A stretch of DNA of 64,000 bases from Micromonospora sp. WMMD980 (GCF_029626035.1 NZ_JARUBE010000003.1:6014001-6078000); one strand, 5' to 3'. Counted from the stretch's first letter, positions 7,345 to 15,742 are shown. Translations and numbers: made by a program. Notes: a model not told the origin generated them from the sequence alone.

Positions 7345-9486
7345 TCAGCTCTTGGCCAGCCGTTCCAGCGCGCCCCGGGCCACCTCGGGGCGGGTGGTGT
7401 ACCAGAACGGGGGCAGCGAGCGACGGAGGAACGGGCCGTAGCCGCGCGCCGTCTCCAGCCGCGAGTCGAGCACCGCCACCACGCCCCGGTCGCCGGTGGC
7501 CCGGATCAGCCGGCCGACGCCCTGCGCCAGCCGGACCGCCGCGATCGGCACGCTCACCGCCGCGAAACCGGACCCGCCGCCGGCGTCCACCGCCGCCGCC
7601 CGGGCCGCGGCGAGCGGCTCGTCGGGCCGGGGGAACGGCAGCCGGTCGATCACCACGAGCTGGCAGGCGTCGCCCGGCACGTCCACCCCCTGCCAGAGCG
7701 ACATCACCCCGAACAGGCAGCTCTCCCGCTCCTGCCGGAACCGGCGCACCAGCAGCGGCAGCGCCTCCTCGCCCTGGAGCAGCACGGGCAGGTCGGTCCG
7801 CGCCCGGAGCAGCTCCGCCGCCTGCTGCGCGGCCCGCCGCGACGAGAAGAGCCCGAGGGTACGCCCGCCGAGCGCGCCGACCAGCGCCAGCAACTCCTCG
7901 CCGGCCGCCGTGGGCAGCCCGGAGACGCTGGGGCGGGGCAGGTGCGCGGCGACGTAGAGGATGCCCTGCCGGGCGTAGTCGAACGGCGAGCCGACGTCGA
8001 GCGACCGCCACCCCGGGCCCTCGGTTGCCGGGACCGTGCCGATCGCCGCCCGGCTGCCCTCGGTGCTCGCCACCGCAGCCGGGCCGACGCCCCGACCGGA
8101 GGCCGCGGCGGTGGCCATCGCGGCGGCGGCCGGCGACGGCGGGGCGGGCGGCGGCGCCTCCAGCCCGAGTGCCCGGGCCACCGTGTCGAAGCGCCCACCC
8201 AGCGCCAGCGTGGCCGAGGTGGCGACCACGGTGCGCTCGTCGTAGAGGTGGGTGGCGAGCGTGCCGGCCACCGACAGCGGTGCCACCACGAGCGCCCGGC
8301 GGCTGCCGTTCTCCGGCTTCTCCACCCAGGCCACGTCGTGGTCGCCCTCTTCCAGCAGCCGCTGGGCGGTGGTGGACAGCTCGTCCAGCACGGCCTTGGC
8401 CTGCTGCTTGCGGACCGGGTCGGGGTCGTCGGCCTTCACGTCGCCGATCGTCTCCAGCGCGGCACGGGTCGCCGAGTCGAGCAGCGTGCACGCCTCGCGC
8501 AGCGCCGGCGGCAGGCCGGCGGTGAGCCGGCCGGCCGGCGTCTCGGCCAACCCCACGGCCAGCGCGTCACCGGCCTCGGTGAGCCGGTCGGCCAGGTCGG
8601 GGCGGAGCAGCGGCCGGGCCCGCCGGGTCGACCTGTCGACCAGCTCGGGCACCAGCTCGGCCTGGGCCGCCGAGGAGACCCGGTCGGCCAGCTCGTGCGC
8701 CTCGTCGACCACCAGCAGCCGGTGCGGCGGCACGATGTGTCGCCCGGCGAGCATGTCCACGGCGAGCAGGCTGTGGTTGGTCACCACCAGGTCGGCCTCG
8801 CGGGCGCGGGCCCGGGACGCCTCCGCGAAGCACTCCTGCCCGAACGGGCAGCGGGACGCGCCGACGCACTCCCGGGCCGGCATGGAGACGCTCCGCCAGA
8901 CCTGGTCGTCGACGCCCGGATCCAGCTCGTCGCGGTCGCCGGTGGCGGTCTCCTCCGCCCAGTCGCGCAGCCGTTGCACCTGCTTGCCCAGCCGGCCCGC
9001 CTCGCCGAGCCACTTCGTGCCCCCGCCGGAGCCGGGCGCGTCGAAGAGCGTGTCGTCCGGCTCGTCCTCGACGGAGCTGTCCAGCCGGGCCAGGCACAGG
9101 TAGTGGTGGCGGCCCTTGAGCACGGCGAAGGTGGGGCGGCGGCCCAGCACCGGCTCGACCGCGTCGGCCAGCCGGGGCAGGTCGTGGTCGACGAGTTGGG
9201 ACTGCAAGGCCAGGGTGGCGGTGGAGACCACCACCGGGCCGTCCACGGTCAGCGCCGGGGCCAGATAGGCAAGTGACTTGCCGGTGCCGGTGCCGGCCTG
9301 CACCAGTAGGTGCTCGCCGGAGGCGATGCTCCGCTCGATCGCCTCGGCCATCTGCTGCTGGCCGGGGCGGGTCGCGCCGCCCGGCACCGCGCCCACGGCG
9401 GCCGCCAGCAGCTCCCCACCGCTCGGGCGACCGCTCCGGCGCTTCTTCGGAACGGCGATGCCGGAGGCGGTGCGGGACGGGCTCAC
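7345..9486 (-). CDS. DinG/XPD-type ATP-dependent DNA helicase
   Basis: At 713 residues it has Walker A AGTGTGKS (64-71), a DEAH box in the form VVDEAHELAD, the motif VI-like QGVGRLIR, and VVIDRLPFPRPDEP near the C-terminus. Cysteines at HYLCLAR (about 131) and in ECVGASRCPFGQECF fit the four-cysteine iron-sulfur cluster of DinG/XPD helicases, which unwind DNA 5' to 3' and resolve replication or repair intermediates. A 60-residue alanine/glycine-rich stretch interrupts the second helicase domain. The GTG start at 9486 is preceded by TACGGT 6 nt upstream. It converges with the AI-2E gene. Confidence 0.9.
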   Translation of the reverse strand: MSPSRTASGIAVPKKRRSGRPSGGELLAAAVGAVPGGATRPGQQQMAEAIERSIASGEHLLVQAGTGTGKSLAYLAPALTVDGPVVVSTATLALQSQLVDHDLPRLADAVEPVLGRRPTFAVLKGRHHYLCLARLDSSVEDEPDDTLFDAPGSGGGTKWLGEAGRLGKQVQRLRDWAEETATGDRDELDPGVDDQVWRSVSMPARECVGASRCPFGQECFAEASRARAREADLVVTNHSLLAVDMLAGRHIVPPHRLLVVDEAHELADRVSSAAQAELVPELVDRSTRRARPLLRPDLADRLTEAGDALAVGLAETPAGRLTAGLPPALREACTLLDSATRAALETIGDVKADDPDPVRKQQAKAVLDELSTTAQRLLEEGDHDVAWVEKPENGSRRALVVAPLSVAGTLATHLYDERTVVATSATLALGGRFDTVARALGLEAPPPAPPSPAAAAMATAAASGRGVGPAAVASTEGSRAAIGTVPATEGPGWRSLDVGSPFDYARQGILYVAAHLPRPSVSGLPTAAGEELLALVGALGGRTLGLFSSRRAAQQAAELLRARTDLPVLLQGEEALPLLVRRFRQERESCLFGVMSLWQGVDVPGDACQLVVIDRLPFPRPDEPLAAARAAAVDAGGGSGFAAVSVPIAAVRLAQGVGRLIRATGDRGVVAVLDSRLETARGYGPFLRRSLPPFWYTTRPEVARGALERLAKS

Positions 9487-9492
9487 CGTGCG

Positions 9493-9498
9493 ACCGTA
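9493..9498 (-). promoter_or_regulatory. -10 hexamer, leaderless promoter
   Basis: Minus-strand TACGGT ends 6 nt before the GTG at 9486. Confidence 0.45.
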
Positions 9499-9596
9499 CC
9501 CGCCGGCACCGACGCCGGTCCGGCCGCTCCGGCGGCGTGGCGCCCGGCGGGTCGCGTCCGGTTACCTGCCGATCGCGTGGCGTGGCCGGAATCGGT

Positions 9597-9602
9597 TAGG
9601 GT
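9597..9602 (+). promoter_or_regulatory. -10 hexamer, leaderless promoter
   Basis: TAGGGT ends 7 nt before the ATG at 9610. It fixes that ATG as the start of the DUF402 gene. Confidence 0.5.
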
Positions 9603-9609
9603 GCCAGGC

Positions 9610-10116
9610 ATGCCGAGCGACGTGGTCCGTGTGATCTACCGCAAGTTCGACGGCAGCGCCCACCGCGACTACCCGGCCCGCCGGCTCGCCGAGGACGACC
9701 TCGGCGTCTGGCTCGGAGTGCCGGCCGGCACCGAGTCGGTCTACCACGGACGGCCCTCGGTCGAGCAGATCCCGTTCGTCCTGCTGGTGCCCCGGCACGG
9801 CTGGTGGACCGGCATGTTCAACCCACCGCCGCGCACCAGCGAGGTCTACTGCGACATCGCCACCCCGGCCCGCTGGGAGGGCGGCGAGACGGTCCACCTG
9901 GTCGACCTCGACCTGGACGTGGTGCGCCGCCGCGAGACCGGTCTCGTCGAGCTGCGCGACGAGGACGAGTTCGCCGAGCACCGGGCCCGGTGGAACTATC
10001 CGGACGACCTGGTCGCCGAGGCCGAGGCGGCGGCCCGCTGGCTGCTCGGGGCGCTCGGCGACGGCAGTGAGCCGTTCGCCACCTCGTACCGGAAGTGGTT
10101 GGCCCTGGTGGTCTGA
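9610..10116 (+). CDS. DUF402 domain protein (nucleoside phosphate hydrolase-like)
   Basis: The 168-residue protein has the DUF402 core: VLLVPRHGWWTGMFN, TSEVYCDIATPARW, VHLVDLDLDVVRR and LRDEDEFAEHRARW. The conserved aspartates and glutamates (YCDI, DLDLD, DEDEF) would coordinate divalent metal. Characterised members hydrolyse nucleoside di- or triphosphates or cleave CMP-linked intermediates; the substrate of this one is not evident. It sits between the helicase (divergent) and the sigma factor (convergent, 7 bp between ends). Confidence 0.8.
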   Translation: MPSDVVRVIYRKFDGSAHRDYPARRLAEDDLGVWLGVPAGTESVYHGRPSVEQIPFVLLVPRHGWWTGMFNPPPRTSEVYCDIATPARWEGGETVHLVDLDLDVVRRRETGLVELRDEDEFAEHRARWNYPDDLVAEAEAAARWLLGALGDGSEPFATSYRKWLALVV

Positions 10117-10123
10117 GCCGTGC

Positions 10124-11077
10124 TCACCAGCGCGGCGGCCAGGCGGCGTCCGGGCCCAGTGGCGGCAGGCCGCCCACCTTCTCCGGGTTGAGCTGGTTGA
10201 ACACGCCGGTGACCCGCCCCTCGTGCACGGCGAAGGAGGTGACCATGCGCATCGTCCGTCCGTCGCGCCAGGGCAGCTCGGCGTGCCAGCCCAGCGCGCC
10301 GTCGACGAGCACCGGCCGCGCGCGCAGGCCGCCCCGCCGGCGGGCCTGGTCGAACAGGCCCAGGAGCAGGCGCGCGGCGGCCTCGGCGCCGACCACCGGG
10401 CGGCGGGCCGCCGGGAAGTGGCCGCCGGAGTCGCCGATCGACACCGCGCCGGGGGCCAGCACCCGGACCAGTTGGTCCAGCTCGCCGGACTCCACCGCCG
10501 CGACGAAGGCGCTGAGCACGCGTCGCTGCTCGGCCAGGTCGGCGCTGTGCCGGGGTGCGTCCGGCCCGCGCGCCGCCCGCCGGGCCCGGGACGCGAGCTG
10601 CCGGGCCGCCTCGGGCGTCCCGCCGAGCACCCCGGCGACGTCGGCGAACGGCACGGCGAACACGTCGTGCAGCACGAACGCCACCCGCTGCTCGGGCGTC
10701 AGCCGCTTCAGCACCACCAGCAGGGCGGTGCCGACCTGGTCGGCGCGGACCGCCCGTTCGGCCGGGTCGGGGGCGAACCCGTCGGCCGCCGGCACGCCGG
10801 TCACCACCGGCTCCGGAAGCCACTGACCGGGATACGCCTCGCGGCGCACCCGCGCCGAGCGGAGCACGTCCAGGCAGACCCGCGAGCAGGTGGTGGTCAG
10901 CCAGCCGCGCAGGTCCCGGACGCGGGCGCGCTCGACCGGGTCGGCGAGCGCGCCGGCACACCGCAGCCAGGTCTCCTGCACGGCGTCCTCGGCCTCGCTC
11001 CGGCTGCCGAGCATCCGGCGCGCCACCGCCAGGAGGTGCCCCCGCTCCGCCTCGAACTCCTCCACCAGCGCATCCAC
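10124..11077 (-). CDS. ECF sigma factor with SnoaL-like C-terminal domain (ECF41/SigJ-like)
   Basis: About 317 residues. Sigma region 2 is recognisable in RRMLGSRSEAEDAVQETWLR and DLRGWLTTTCSRVCLDVLRS; region 4 in LTPEQRVAFVLHDVFAVPF and TPEAARQLASRARRA. From about residue 185 onward a SnoaL/NTF2-like domain follows and ends with GVFNQLNPEKVG, close to the NPDKL-type end of ECF41 factors, where the extension modulates activity in place of an anti-sigma factor. The GTG at 11077 has GGGAG about 9 nt upstream; an in-frame ATG at 11149 with no ribosome site is the alternative. The usual ECF41 partner, a carboxymuconolactone decarboxylase-like gene, is not adjacent. Confidence 0.85.
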   Translation of the reverse strand: MDALVEEFEAERGHLLAVARRMLGSRSEAEDAVQETWLRCAGALADPVERARVRDLRGWLTTTCSRVCLDVLRSARVRREAYPGQWLPEPVVTGVPAADGFAPDPAERAVRADQVGTALLVVLKRLTPEQRVAFVLHDVFAVPFADVAGVLGGTPEAARQLASRARRAARGPDAPRHSADLAEQRRVLSAFVAAVESGELDQLVRVLAPGAVSIGDSGGHFPAARRPVVGAEAAARLLLGLFDQARRRGGLRARPVLVDGALGWHAELPWRDGRTMRMVTSFAVHEGRVTGVFNQLNPEKVGGLPPLGPDAAWPPRW

Positions 11078-11178
11078 CCCGTTATTCTCCCGCCCCGCCT
11101 CCTCGTCCGGTGGTTCGTAAAGCGGACGTACCGGGCACGCCGTACGCATGATCGCGTCTGAAGGGTGAGGATCGGGGA

Positions 11179-12129
11179 ATGAGTGGCGTGGTGGGGCCCG
11201 AGGACGGGTCGATGCGGGAGTTGTTGCGGGTGAGGTCGGGGCCGGTGGACCTCGCGGCGATCGACCCGCGCTCGATGCCGGGGCTGCCGAAGACGGCCGG
11301 CCGCGGGTCGGCGCGCAAGGAGTGGGCCCGCGGCCAGGTCGAGCTGATCGGCGCGGAACTCGCCCGGCAGCAGGAGATGCTGTACGCCGCCGCGCAGGTC
11401 GCCGCCGGCCCGGGCGGCGCCACCAGCGCGCCCACCCAGGCCGGCGCGAACCTGGCGGGAGACCGGCCGCGCCGGGTGCTGCTGGTGCTCCAGGCCATGG
11501 ACTGCGGCGGCAAGGACGGCACAGTCAAGCGGGTGGCCGGCGCGATGAACCCGCTCGGGCTGCACATCCGCTCCTTCGGCCCGCCGACGAAGCAGGAGCT
11601 GCGGCACGACTTCCTGTGGCGGATCCGGCGGGCGCTGCCACCGCCCGGCTACGTGGGCGTGTTCAACCGCTCGCACTACGAGGACGTGCTGATCGCCCGG
11701 GTGGAGGGGCTGGTCGACGAGGCCACCTGGCGCTCCCGGTACGAGATCATCAACGACTTCGAGCGGGAGTTGGCCGAGCACGCGGTCACCGTGGTGAAGG
11801 TCATGCTGCACATCTCCCACGCCGAGCAGGGCGAGCGGCTGATGGAGCGGCTCACCGACCCGACGAAGTACTGGAAGTACAACCCCAGCGATCTGGACAC
11901 CCGGGCCCGGTGGGACGAATACCAGGCCGCGTACGCCGAGGCGATGGAGCGGTGCGGCCCGGACGCCGCGCCCTGGTTCGTGGTGCCGGCGGACCGCAAG
12001 TGGTTCCGCGACTGGGCGGTGGCCCACCTGCTGCGGGAGACGTTCGACGGTTTGGATCTGGGGTATCCGGCTGCCGATTTCGACGTAGAACGGGAGCGTG
12101 ACCGGTTACGTGACCAGGGCGCACGGTAG
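11179..12129 (+). CDS. ppk2: polyphosphate kinase 2 family protein
   Basis: This 316-residue protein has the PPK2 fold signatures: the Walker A-like loop LQAMDCGGKDGTVK near residue 110, the lid/Walker B region GVFNRSHYEDVLIARV, and late PTKYWKYNPSDLD and PADRKWFRDWAV. PPK2 enzymes transfer phosphate between polyphosphate and nucleotides; this single-domain form could be class I or III. Its place directly before the DUF47-pit phosphate transport genes suggests a role in phosphate storage. The PHO box for the next operon begins exactly at its stop codon. Confidence 0.9.
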   Translation: MSGVVGPEDGSMRELLRVRSGPVDLAAIDPRSMPGLPKTAGRGSARKEWARGQVELIGAELARQQEMLYAAAQVAAGPGGATSAPTQAGANLAGDRPRRVLLVLQAMDCGGKDGTVKRVAGAMNPLGLHIRSFGPPTKQELRHDFLWRIRRALPPPGYVGVFNRSHYEDVLIARVEGLVDEATWRSRYEIINDFERELAEHAVTVVKVMLHISHAEQGERLMERLTDPTKYWKYNPSDLDTRARWDEYQAAYAEAMERCGPDAAPWFVVPADRKWFRDWAVAHLLRETFDGLDLGYPAADFDVERERDRLRDQGAR

Positions 12130-12161
12130 TCAGGTGAACGGAAGGTGAACGAGCGGTGAAT
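12129..12161 (-). promoter_or_regulatory. PHO-box-like triple 11-bp repeat upstream of pit operon
   Basis: On the minus strand there are three consecutive 11-bp units: ATTCACCGCTC, GTTCACCTTCC and GTTCACCTGAC. This matches the PhoP/RegX3 recognition pattern of GTTCA-type direct repeats. The box is about 60 nt upstream of a TAGCAT hexamer (12211-12216) and 118 nt before the DUF47 start codon. The units point away from the gene, which is less usual than at pstS. Confidence 0.65.
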
Positions 12162-12279
12162 CGGGCCTGACCAGGGGTGGGCCGGTCGATGCCCGGTTCC
12201 ACCGGGTCCCTAGCATGCCCAGAGCAGGTGCCCCCCGGGGCGACGGCCACCCTTCCACCGACACGACGAGGTCCGTGCT

Positions 12280-12906
12280 GTGAAGTTTTCCTTCCGTCCC
12301 ACCGAGGGCGCCTTCTACGAGCTCTTCACCAGGGCCGCGCAGAACCTGGTGAAGGGGACCGACCTGCTCAACGAGCTGGGTCTGCCCGGCGCGGACGTGC
12401 AGTCGATCAGCGAGCGGCTGACCGAGGTCGAGCACGACAGCGACCAGATAACCCACGACCTCTACAAAAAGATCAACTCCACCTTCATCACCCCGTTCGA
12501 CCGGGAGGACATCTACCGGCTGGGCTCGCTGCTCGACGACGTGATGGACCACCTGGAGGCGGTCGGCAACCTGCTCTACCTGTACGGCCTGACCAAGCTC
12601 CCGTCGCTGCCGCGCGAGCTGCACGAGCTGGTCAACGTGCTCGACCAGCAGGCCAAGCTCACCGCCGAGGCGATGCCCCGGCTCAAGTCGATGAAGGACC
12701 TCGAGGACTACTGGATCGAGTGCAACCGGCTGGAGAACGACGGCGACCAGGCGTACCGGATGCTGCTCGTCCGCCTCTTCTCCGGTGAGTACGACGCGCT
12801 CACCGTGCTGAAGATGAAGGAGGTGGCCGACGAACTGGAGGCCGCCTGCGACGCCTTCGAGCACGTGGCCAACACCGTCGAGACCATCGCGGTCAAGGAG
12901 TCCTGA
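12280..12906 (+). CDS. DUF47 (PhoU-like) phosphate transport accessory protein
   Basis: The 208-residue, almost wholly helical protein matches DUF47, the PhoU-like partner of Pit transporters: FRPTEGAFYELFTRAAQNLV at the start, then TEVEHDSDQITHDLYKKINS and TPFDREDIYRLGSLLDDVMD. The acidic ExxHDxD and DREDI segments resemble PhoU metal-binding motifs. It probably controls the transporter encoded 4 bp downstream. It starts with GTG at 12280. It is cytoplasmic, with no signal or membrane segment. Confidence 0.9.
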   Translation: MKFSFRPTEGAFYELFTRAAQNLVKGTDLLNELGLPGADVQSISERLTEVEHDSDQITHDLYKKINSTFITPFDREDIYRLGSLLDDVMDHLEAVGNLLYLYGLTKLPSLPRELHELVNVLDQQAKLTAEAMPRLKSMKDLEDYWIECNRLENDGDQAYRMLLVRLFSGEYDALTVLKMKEVADELEAACDAFEHVANTVETIAVKES

Positions 12907-12910
12907 TCCC

Positions 12911-13915
12911 GTGAGTCCCGAACTCATCGCCGTGCTGGCGGTGATCGCGGTCGCCATGGCGTTCGACTACACGAACGGCTTCCATGACGCGGCCAACGCG
13001 ATCGCCACCAGCATCTCGACCCGGGCGCTGACGCCCCGGATCGCGCTCGCCCTGGCCGCCGTCGGCAACTTCGTCGGCGCGCACTTCGGCGCCGGGGTCG
13101 CCAAGACCGTCGGTGACGGGCTGGTCACGCTTCCGACCGGGGTGGAGAGCCTCGGCGTGGTCTTCGCCGGGGTGCTCGGCGCGATCGCCTGGAACCTGAT
13201 CACCTGGTACTTCGGCCTGCCCTCCTCCTCCTCGCACGCCCTGTTCGGCGGCCTGGTCGGCGCGACCCTGTTCGCCGCCGACGGCATCGTCCAGTGGGGC
13301 AACATCCTGGAGAAGGTCATCATCCCGATGGTGCTCTCCCCGGTGGTCGGCCTGATCCTCGGTTTCCTGGTGATGCTCGCGATCATGTGGCTGTTCCGGA
13401 AGGGGCAGCCGGGCAAGCTGAACCGGGGCTTCCGGATGGCGCAGACCGTGTCCGCCGCCGCCATGTCGGTCGGCCACGGCATGCAGGACGCCGCCAAGAC
13501 CATGGGCATCATCGTGCTGGCGCTCTACACCGGCGGTTTCCAGGGGAGCAAGACGCACATCCCCGGCTGGGTGTTCTGGACCTCCGCGACGATGCTGGCG
13601 CTCGGCACGTACGCGGGTGGCTGGCGGATCATCCGGACCCTGGGCCGGAAGATCATCGACCTCGGCCCGGCGGAGGGCTTCGCGGCCGAGACCGTGGCCA
13701 GCGCGGTGCTCTACTTCAACGCGCTGGTGCTCAAGGCGCCGATCTCCACCACTCACACGATCACCTCGGCGATCATGGGGGTGGGCGCGACCAAGCGGCT
13801 CTCCGCGGTCCGCTGGAACGTGGCCGGCAACATCGTGATCGCCTGGATCATCACGTTCCCGGCCGCGGCGGCCATCGCCTGCCTCGCGTACCTGCTGGTC
13901 CGGCCCCTGTTCTAG
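12911..13915 (+). CDS. pit: PiT-family low-affinity inorganic phosphate transporter
   Basis: This 334-residue integral membrane protein has the two inverted PiT repeats: DYTNGFHDAANAIATSISTR at about 17-36 and, in the second half, APISTTHTITSAIMGVGATK. SSSSHALFGGLVG near residue 103 is the partner motif. About ten hydrophobic segments are visible. It imports phosphate (as metal-phosphate) with protons. It starts with GTG 4 bp after DUF47 and certainly forms an operon with it. Element R1 begins right after its TAG stop. Confidence 0.95.
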   Translation: MSPELIAVLAVIAVAMAFDYTNGFHDAANAIATSISTRALTPRIALALAAVGNFVGAHFGAGVAKTVGDGLVTLPTGVESLGVVFAGVLGAIAWNLITWYFGLPSSSSHALFGGLVGATLFAADGIVQWGNILEKVIIPMVLSPVVGLILGFLVMLAIMWLFRKGQPGKLNRGFRMAQTVSAAAMSVGHGMQDAAKTMGIIVLALYTGGFQGSKTHIPGWVFWTSATMLALGTYAGGWRIIRTLGRKIIDLGPAEGFAAETVASAVLYFNALVLKAPISTTHTITSAIMGVGATKRLSAVRWNVAGNIVIAWIITFPAAAAIACLAYLLVRPLF

Positions 13916-13918
13916 GAG

Positions 13919-13972
13919 AAGGAGGGGCCCCTTCTTAACGCCTCCGGTAGAGAAGGGGCCCCATCTCACACC
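13919..13972. repeat. dispersed palindromic element R1 (GGGGCCCC core, sub-type A)
   Basis: Two 12-bp arms, GGGGCCCCTTCT at 13924-13935 and AGAAGGGGCCCC at 13951-13962, flank a 15-nt loop TAACGCCTCCGGTAG. The loop is shared with copies R3, R4 and R7. It lies between the convergent pit and oxidoreductase genes and overlaps the last codons of the latter. It probably ends transcription from both sides. Confidence 0.8.
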
Positions 13973-14937
13973 GCGTAGGAGACGCCGATCCGGGCTTTGA
14001 TGTCGTCGATCAGGGCCATGATCTCCAGCGTGGCGGCGTGCGGCACCAGCGGGCTCTCGGTGAGCCCGGCCGCCAGGCAGCGCTGCACCTCGATCGCCTC
14101 GTACTGGTAGCCGCCGCCGGTCAGGTCCGCCGGGATCGTCTCCGGCTCGGCGCCGAGCCGGTGCAGCACCGCGGACCCGGGCCGGAAGAACGGCTCGGGC
14201 AGCTCGATCCGGCCGGTGGTGCCGGTGATCGACGCGGTGATCGCGGTGGCGCCGACCATGCCACAGCTCAGCGTCGCCACCGCGCCAGAGTCCCAGCCGA
14301 GCACGATGCCGGTGTTCTCGTCCACCCCCTCCGGGCTCAGCGTCGCCCACGCCTGCACGTGCTGCGGAGCGCCGAGCACCAGGTGGGCCACGCTCAGCGG
14401 ATAGACGCCGAGGTCGAGCAGCGCGCCGCCGCCCAACGCGGGATTGCGCATCCGGTGCTCGGGCGGGAACGGCCCGGCCACCCCGAAGTCGGCCCGGACG
14501 TGGGTGACCTCACCGATCGCGCCGTCGGAGATCAGCTCCAGCACCCGCAGGATCAGCGGGTTCGTCCGCATCCACATGGCTTCCATGAGGAAGAGCCCGC
14601 GGGCGCGCGCCGTCTCCACCAGTTCGACGGTGGTCGGCAGGTCGAGCGTGCAGGGCTTCTCCACCAGCACCGCCTTGCCACCGGCCAGGCAGGTTAGCGC
14701 CGCCTCGTGGTGCGCGGCGTGCGGCGTCGCCACGTAGATCGCGTCCAGGTCCGGGTCCGCGGCCAGTTCGGCCCAGGAGGCATACGCCCGGGGCACGTCG
14801 TGCCGCCGCGCGAACTCCTCGGCGCTCTCCCGGGTACGCGACCCGACCGCCACCAGTTCCGCGCCCGGCGCCAGCCGCAGGTCGGTGGCGAAGGCGGCGG
14901 CGATGTGTCCGGTGGCCAGGATTCCCCAACGCGTCAT
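13966..14937 (-). CDS. Gfo/Idh/MocA family NAD(P)-dependent oxidoreductase
   Basis: The 323-residue protein opens WGILATGHIAAAFATDL, a Rossmann nucleotide-binding start, and has VEKPCTLDLP with the conserved EKP lysine near residue 95. MEAMWMRTNPLI and GGGALLDLGVYPLSVA follow, typical of the dihydrodiol dehydrogenase/xylose dehydrogenase branch. It would oxidise a sugar or cyclic alcohol; the substrate is unknown. The ATG at 14937 is supported by TAGCGT 6 nt upstream. It has no evident functional tie to the phosphate genes. Confidence 0.88.
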   Translation of the reverse strand: MTRWGILATGHIAAAFATDLRLAPGAELVAVGSRTRESAEEFARRHDVPRAYASWAELAADPDLDAIYVATPHAAHHEAALTCLAGGKAVLVEKPCTLDLPTTVELVETARARGLFLMEAMWMRTNPLILRVLELISDGAIGEVTHVRADFGVAGPFPPEHRMRNPALGGGALLDLGVYPLSVAHLVLGAPQHVQAWATLSPEGVDENTGIVLGWDSGAVATLSCGMVGATAITASITGTTGRIELPEPFFRPGSAVLHRLGAEPETIPADLTGGGYQYEAIEVQRCLAAGLTESPLVPHAATLEIMALIDDIKARIGVSYAV

Positions 14938-14943
14938 GCCGGC

Positions 14944-14949
14944 ACGCTA
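14944..14949 (-). promoter_or_regulatory. -10 hexamer, leaderless promoter
   Basis: Minus-strand TAGCGT ends 6 nt before the ATG at 14937. Confidence 0.5.
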
Positions 14950-15017
14950 TCCCGCCCGGCGTCCACCCCCGCAGGATGATCCAACGATCGGGACGCGCGT
15001 CGGGCCCGCCCGGGGCC

Positions 15018-15281
15018 CGGCGTTACGCCACCGCGTCCTGGCCGGCGGCCCGGCGTTGCGCCACCGCGTCCTGGCCGGCGGCCCGGCGTTGCGCCACCGC
15101 GTCCTGGCCGGCGGCCCGGCGTTGCGCCACCGCGTCCTGGCCGGCGGCCCGGCGTTGCGCCACCGCGTCCTGGCCGGCGGCCCGGCGTTGCGCCACCGCG
15201 TCCTGGCCGGCGGCCCGGCGTTGCGCCACCGCGTCCTGGCCGGCGGCCCGGCGTTGCGCCACCGCGTCCCGGCCGGCGGTC
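15018..15281. repeat. 33-bp tandem repeat, 8 copies
   Basis: Eight contiguous 33-bp units, starting CGGCGTTGCGCCACCGCG and continuing TCCTGGCCGGCGGCC. Unit 1 has a T-to-A-type change (GTTACG for GTTGCG) and unit 8 differs at two or three bases; units 2-7 appear identical. The near-identity implies recent expansion by slippage or unequal exchange. No spacers separate the units, so it is not a CRISPR. Confidence 0.95.
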
Positions 15282-15499
15282 CGGCGTGCGCCGCCACGCC
15301 TCGGGCGGAGGGGCCGCCGAGACGTTCGCGCGTCTCCGGTTCTCCGTGGCTCCCTGCCGCCCCATTCGGCGACAACGGAGCGTAAAGGTTGCGCAGAGTC
15401 ATCGCCTCGGGCGATCTCCAGCGCAGATTCCGACCTCATCGCTCGCTCACCGGACATAAAGGTCGGCCATCGGCCGACAGCCCGCGACCGCGCGGCTGC

Positions 15500-15568
15500 C
15501 TTTGCTCTGCAGCCCTCTACGCAGCGGTCACCGTTGGTTGCTGCTGCGCCAATGGCTGCAGAGCAAAG
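15500..15568. repeat. 15-bp perfect inverted repeat
   Basis: CTTTGCTCTGCAGCC at 15500-15514 is the exact reverse complement of GGCTGCAGAGCAAAG at 15554-15568, with 39 nt between. The arms are less GC-rich than their surroundings. They could be ends of a tiny mobile element or a remnant; there is no coding capacity inside. Confidence 0.8.
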
Positions 15569-15650
15569 GTGACGGGGGAGAGACCTGGCGGCGCGGATCA
15601 CCGCCACGCAGGGTGACAGGAGGGGTTTGTCGCCGGGCGTTCCGTGCCCA

Positions 15651-15742
15651 GCGGGGCGGTGCGGGGCCGGGCGGGGCCGGGCCGGGCGGGGCGGTGCGGG
15701 GCCGGGCGGGGCCGGGCCGGGCGGGGCGGTGCGGGGCCGGGC
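15651..15742. repeat. G-rich 35-bp tandem repeat, 2.6 copies
   Basis: The units at 15651-15685 and 15686-15720 are identical, and a third, partial unit runs to 15742. Each unit holds several GGGG and GGG runs (GCGGGGCGGTGCGGGGCC...), so the plus strand could form G-quadruplexes. It lies about 130 bp before the NUDIX start codon. Confidence 0.9.

Noticed and set aside
6244..9276. Very long rightward open frame over the AI-2E and helicase genes
   Set aside because: It is the out-of-frame shadow of the AI-2E gene and the antisense of the helicase gene, with no recognisable domain.
15018..15281. Possible CRISPR array
   Set aside because: The 33-bp units are contiguous with no spacers and no cas genes are nearby, so it is a simple tandem repeat.
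15018..15742. Long open frames on both strands across the repeats
   Set aside because: They are repetitive, low-complexity translations without ribosome sites or family similarity, and are explained by high GC and a repeat period divisible by three.
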